A DNA stretch of 64,000 bases from Suillus spraguei. Lineage: Eukaryota > Basidiomycota > Agaricomycetes > Boletales > Suillaceae. This document shows, piece after piece, positions 60,301 to 64,000 of this stretch. Position numbers and translations under genes: made by a program. The stretch lies in assembly GCA_016800925.1 (NCBI GenBank), contig JABCPU010000299.1, forward strand, positions 1-64,000, read 5' to 3'. The notes under the pieces are model-generated. The model was not told the DNA's origin. It did no database searches and saw only the letters and a list, made by a program, of their open reading frames with translations. Position 1 is the first letter of the stretch. Each line of letters begins with the position of its first letter.

Positions 60301-60578
60301 GTTGCAAAGGGACGGATGATGTCCCCGCAGTAAAATTGAGATGTACCTGTGAGAAGTAGATTGAGTGAGTGAGTGAGTAGGACGTTTATAATAATGAGCT
60401 CACCGTCGTTTTGGAGATAGAGAACGTCGCCAACGATGATCACGTTGAGAAACGTTGAGAGTTTAAGAAGAAGAACGACGCCCGCAATCAAAATACCGGA
60501 GTCAGAATTTTCGTACGTAAATCGGTGCCACAGTTTCACAACAAAACTAAATTCGCTACTAATCTTAATCATGATCAT
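57305..60578 (-). CDS. Coiled-coil membrane protein of unknown function
   Basis: Five coding segments join in phase. The start is probably MIMIKISSEFSFVVKLWHRF at 60578, followed by a hydrophobic segment GILIAGVVLLLKLSTFLNVI. After an intron comes GTSQFYCGDIIRPFATVSAI and two membrane helices (ILLMSLSFGGLGLISLWTPL, FVFVLVFVAVVLIL). The next exon has ETSFRAYLTEQSFRQHLSHL, HFANRASVSLRTPKHIFHSV and DSWFIGAFGHWWRGGLVDSW. The long last exon (57305 to about 59390) holds a coiled coil of some 200 residues (AEVLRQITAQQALVIELDAQ onwards) and a Ser/Pro-rich tail to the stop. I know similar basidiomycete proteins only as uncharacterised. The exact 5' end is uncertain. Confidence 0.7.
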
Positions 60579-61667
60579 ACCATCCACACAGCTTACAACT
60601 TCTGGTTTCCTTGGTTTGTTGGACAGTCTGTGCACCGTCTAAGCTATTCGCGTTATCCATCGATAATCGCCTCACGATGGAGAATAATGCGCTAAGAAGT
60701 AGGCCCTCGTTTTTACTTACCTTGGTTTTACATATTTGAGAGAACACGCTGCAGGCCACGAGCTGGGTAACGTGTCGTCGTACCATTTATGTGCGCAGGA
60801 AATTTGCCCTGTAGACTCCACTTCGCATGTCTTTCATTCACACATCCACCCTGATACACGATGACCCTGCACGACTTTTCATTATTCCATTGGCAGTGCC
60901 CTAGTATCGTCATTGACCGGTCCGTGCTATGCACCCGGGTTGTCACTTCCTGGGGAGAGTTCTTGATACAATGCTAAATTTATACATTCTGTACTACTGC
61001 TGAGAAGGAAATAATGGGCCGAGATTAAGAAATCTTCCCATGGCTTCCGATTCCGATTTTGCAGCCGGAACCGTAACGGGGCCGCTCATGCATGTCTTTT
61101 TATTACTGTCATACCCGTGATCATAGGCTGGTCATCTGTTGCGTTGTGTCAGGAGAAAATCAGCATCAGTGACCAATTCTGTTCGTTTATGGAGAAGCAT
61201 CGACACATGTTTAACGTTGGAGTAGAAGGCCGGTAGCAATATCACTTCTTCTCCCAGTGGGGCCCGCCGAGTTTTAAACACTCGAGTAGGCTACGTTACC
61301 CCAATGGGTATGTGCCTTTGCTCAATTACCCCACTGGGGCGTGCTTCGTGCATGCGGTAAGGGGATGTTGTTATCGACAGACTTGGTTGATTTCACCTTT
61401 CTTTACATCCTCTTCCGAGTGCTCAGTGACATGTGACCTCCGCTGGAAGCTCTGGTTGGTGACTACGAGGGACCTGCCAGGTTGTTGCATAGTTCTGCGT
61501 GTGATGTTCCTCACATCTCGTCTCCGTACCATAATAGTTTCTCGGATTCCAAACTTGGAGATGATCGACGCAGTCTGTTTTCAAATTCAGCTTTGCCTCG
61601 ATGGGTCTGCATGTACGAGAAGTCACCTCCTGCAACTTATTCGCTTTCTCGAGCATTGTTTCAGAAA
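60579..61667. other. Spacer upstream of the coiled-coil gene and PNS1, no gene assigned
   Basis: This is a divergent intergenic region of about 1.1 kb. Plus and minus frames at 61312-61821 overlap the PNS1 first exon and have no motif of their own. A near-repeat of TACCCCAATGGG/TACCCCACTGGGGC occurs at about 61297-61340. Confidence 0.35.
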
Positions 61668-64000
61668 ATGGCCAAATGGAATAAGGGAGTACAACAGGGA
61701 TAGAGTTATCCGCCATTCTATACTCTTGGTGGGGAGCCGAAGCCTGGACACTCTCAGCCATATGCACAACAAGTTGTTCAGCCGCAGTACGATCCACAGT
61801 CATCTGTAAACCAAAACACACCCTTCGAGGACGGTAGGTTTCAGCCGAAGAAACAGATCAACGACATTTTCTTTCTGATCCTTTTCATTCGCAGGTTAGT
61901 TTACGTTATTTCTTGGTGCGCTCCTTCTAACGCTGTGATAGTTTGCCGCGTTTGCCGCGCTTTCAGGAATTGCCCTCTCAGGGTACGTGTCGGATAACGG
62001 GCTCGGGGGTGGTGTAGGTAATGGCTCTCAGGTTGGCTCATCGGTGACCCTCAATCGGTATGTCGACTGTAGGCATTCATCCTCATATTGAATTGATCTT
62101 GAATGCGTTAGGCATACTGCCTACCTTCTGTTGTTTGTTACTGCAGCGGCTTTTGTCCTATCTATAGCCTTCCTGGTGCTCGCACGCATTTTTACACGGG
62201 CCTTGATGCACATAACTCTTGTGTTGTCTGTAATACTTAACATGCAAGCCTGCTCTGGCACCTTAGTTCGAGTGTCATACTGATCACCACTCTAGTGCCA
62301 TTTGCATTTATCACTGGACTACTGGTTACTATTGTGAGTGACACGATCATAGGCTACCTCTTTATTGACCACGAAACTACAGCTGGCGCTATCATATTCA
62401 CTATCATCGCCTTGTTCTCGATCTTTGCCTATTTAGGCTTTAGGTCCCGCATTCCACTGGCGTCCCTTCTCCCAAGTAGTAATGGATGTCTCCAAACATC
62501 ACAAGAGCGTCTACGTCGTTGCCTTCATCACCTTGATCTTGCAAGCTGCTCTAAGTGTGTAAGTTACCGTTGTCACGCTCGAATAAGTCGATTTAATTAC
62601 TACTAACTGCAGGTGGTTTTCCTATACACTGATTGCAATGTAAGTGTTTCAGTTTGCTGCGCAATCTCTCTAACCCATTTATAGATATACGAAATGGACA
62701 CCTGGAAATCCAAGTAAGTTTGCACTACCGGTCGATTTAATCAAGTTTGAACGACTGCGCAGGTTGCGGCAACGGAACATCTTGTTCTGGGAGCACTGTG
62801 GCGGGCCTAGTTTTCTATGCAGTATTCTCGTACCTCTGGACATCCCAAGTCATTGGTAACGTCGCCTTAGCTACCCTTGCTGGTGGAGCGTACGGAAGTA
62901 AGTATAGTCGCATGACTCGATTTATTTCATTATCTCATATACACGTCACAGGTTGGTATTACTTTGGGCCTCGGGAACAGGGACAGATGGTAGGGTCCTG
63001 CTCTACGCGCGCACAGTTGTGCTTATACATTGATTTCAGCCAAAGCATTCAACCCTCGGCGCTTTTGGACGTGCTTCAACGTTTTCTCTTGGGTCAATAG
63101 CATTTGGATCCCTGATTGTCACTATTCTGGAAATTGTCCGCATTATCCTGAATGCTGCGAGGAATAATGCGAATGCGCAAGGGAGTAGTGAGTATCAATC
63201 TATATTTTCCCTACTTTAACGCTAAATTTGATCAGTCGTGGAGGCGTGTCTTGCTTGCTGCGCAGAGTTCTTTGTTGGATGTATCGAAGGAGTGGTAAGG
63301 TACTTCAATAGATATGCCTACATCGAAATTGGTGAGTTACCTCGGTTGGTTCGATTGTGCTCACCAGTAACTTGATCTTGTTAGCGCTCTATGGGAAGCC
63401 TTATATTAAAGCAGCAAAAGACACCTGGACCATGTTTACAGATCGTGGTACGCTCCGTCGTCATCATTTTTCCGTAAGCACTCTCAGGATACCCAATATG
63501 TTAGGGATCGATGCTCTCGTCAACGATTCATTGGTTGGCATGGGTGAGTCACCAGTTGGGGATGCCGACGTCTTCTGATTATGATTATGTTCGGAAGCTT
63601 TGATGTGGGGAGCGTATGCTATCGGGCTCCTATGCTCACTCTTCGGGTATCTCTACCTCCGCCGTGCGTACTTCATTAATGTGCTTGAGGAATTGGTACC
63701 ACTATTACTGCAGTGACACACCCTGCATACAACGCCGATGGTCAGTACACAGCGCCGGTTGTCTTGTTTGCATTCCTCATTGGACTGCAATGTTGTGCGT
63801 GCTTCTTTTTGGTCGTCTATACAGTTCTGCATGATTATTGATATTTTGCAGCGATAACAATGTCCACTGCCATAGAGGCTGGTGTGTCTACCATGTATGT
63901 GCAGAACCCAGTGTGTGTGGATACCGGCTGATTTTCGCCAAACCCAGTTTCGTAGGGCTCGGAGAAGACCCACAAGTATTAGCTGCACGCGCACCTGACC
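61668..64000 (+). pseudogene. PNS1: Choline-transporter-like protein PNS1, apparently disabled; runs off the window
   Basis: PNS1/CTL proteins are plasma-membrane proteins with about ten helices. From the ATG at 61668 the family order is clear: SYPPFYTLGGEPKPGHSQPY, PFEDGRFQPKKQINDIFFLI, FAAFAALSGIALSGYVSDNG, TAYLLLFVTAAAFVLSIAFL, GAIIFTIIALFSIFAYLGFR, VVMDVSKHHKSVYVVAF, CGNGTSCSGSTVAGLVFYAV, YLWTSQVIGNVALATLAGG, YYFGPREQGQM, VEACLACCAEFFVGCIEGVV, YGKPYIKAAKDTWTMFTDRG, GIDALVNDSLVGM and FVGLGEDPQVLAARAPD at the window end. Three lesions interrupt it: a TAG at codon 12 (61701-61703), a one-base loss at the exon end near 61894, and a frame shift near 62472. Thirteen or so introns keep good borders, so decay is recent, or the assembly has errors. 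The 3' end lies outside the window. Confidence 0.75.

Noticed and set aside
61423..61821. 132-codon minus frame
   Set aside because: It overlaps the first PNS1 exon in antisense and has no motif.

Overview
The window looks like nuclear DNA of a mushroom-forming basidiomycete (Agaricomycetes). Genes are dense and split by many short (about 48-70 nt) GT-AG introns. Several products have their closest recognisable form in this group: a KDZ-associated CxC5/CxC6 protein, a basidiomycete-style ERT1 activator and a rhodopsin-like multipass membrane protein. All exon models were read by eye from splice signals, frame and family similarity; no search was run.

Layout. 1-4.3 kb: KDZ-transposon-associated gene and unassigned DNA. 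4.3-19.7 kb: a housekeeping block with MTQ1 (-), ERT1 (+), a PRA1-family protein (-), a small orphan (+), PEX5 (-), a C2H2 factor (-), a membrane-anchored HSL-type hydrolase (-) and MRI1 (-). 19.9-22.1 kb: a decayed copy of the Golgi protein CASP/COY1. 22.3-26 kb: an unrecognised gene and a coiled-coil/Ser-rich protein. 26-40 kb: a repeat-rich stretch with gene relics, two hairpin elements, a mobile element carrying tRNA-like repeats (element A), and an aspartic protease gene lying between two direct copies of a 0.6-kb segment. 40-45.2 kb: a rhodopsin-like membrane protein and a GH16 glucanase. 45-49 kb: poor in genes. 49-52 kb: element B, a second copy of the tRNA-like-array element. 52.5-64 kb: cohesin subunit RAD21 (-), a divergent PPR protein (+), a large coiled-coil membrane protein (-) and a choline-transporter-like PNS1 copy (+) with three disabling lesions, cut by the window end.

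How the genes work together. There is no clear biosynthetic cluster. ERT1 (gluconeogenesis control) and PEX5 (peroxisomal matrix import) both serve growth on two-carbon and lipid substrates, and an HSL-like hydrolase lies nearby, but this may be chance. MTQ1/ERT1 and RAD21/PPR are head-to-head pairs with short shared promoters.

The most unusual object is the pair of roughly 3-kb elements A and B. They have shared terminal inverted repeats, and A is flanked by a 4-bp AGGT duplication. Each carries a five-unit tandem array of minus-strand tRNA-like units (period about 147 bp), with an anticodon-like arm, a T-arm-like B box and a T-run terminator.
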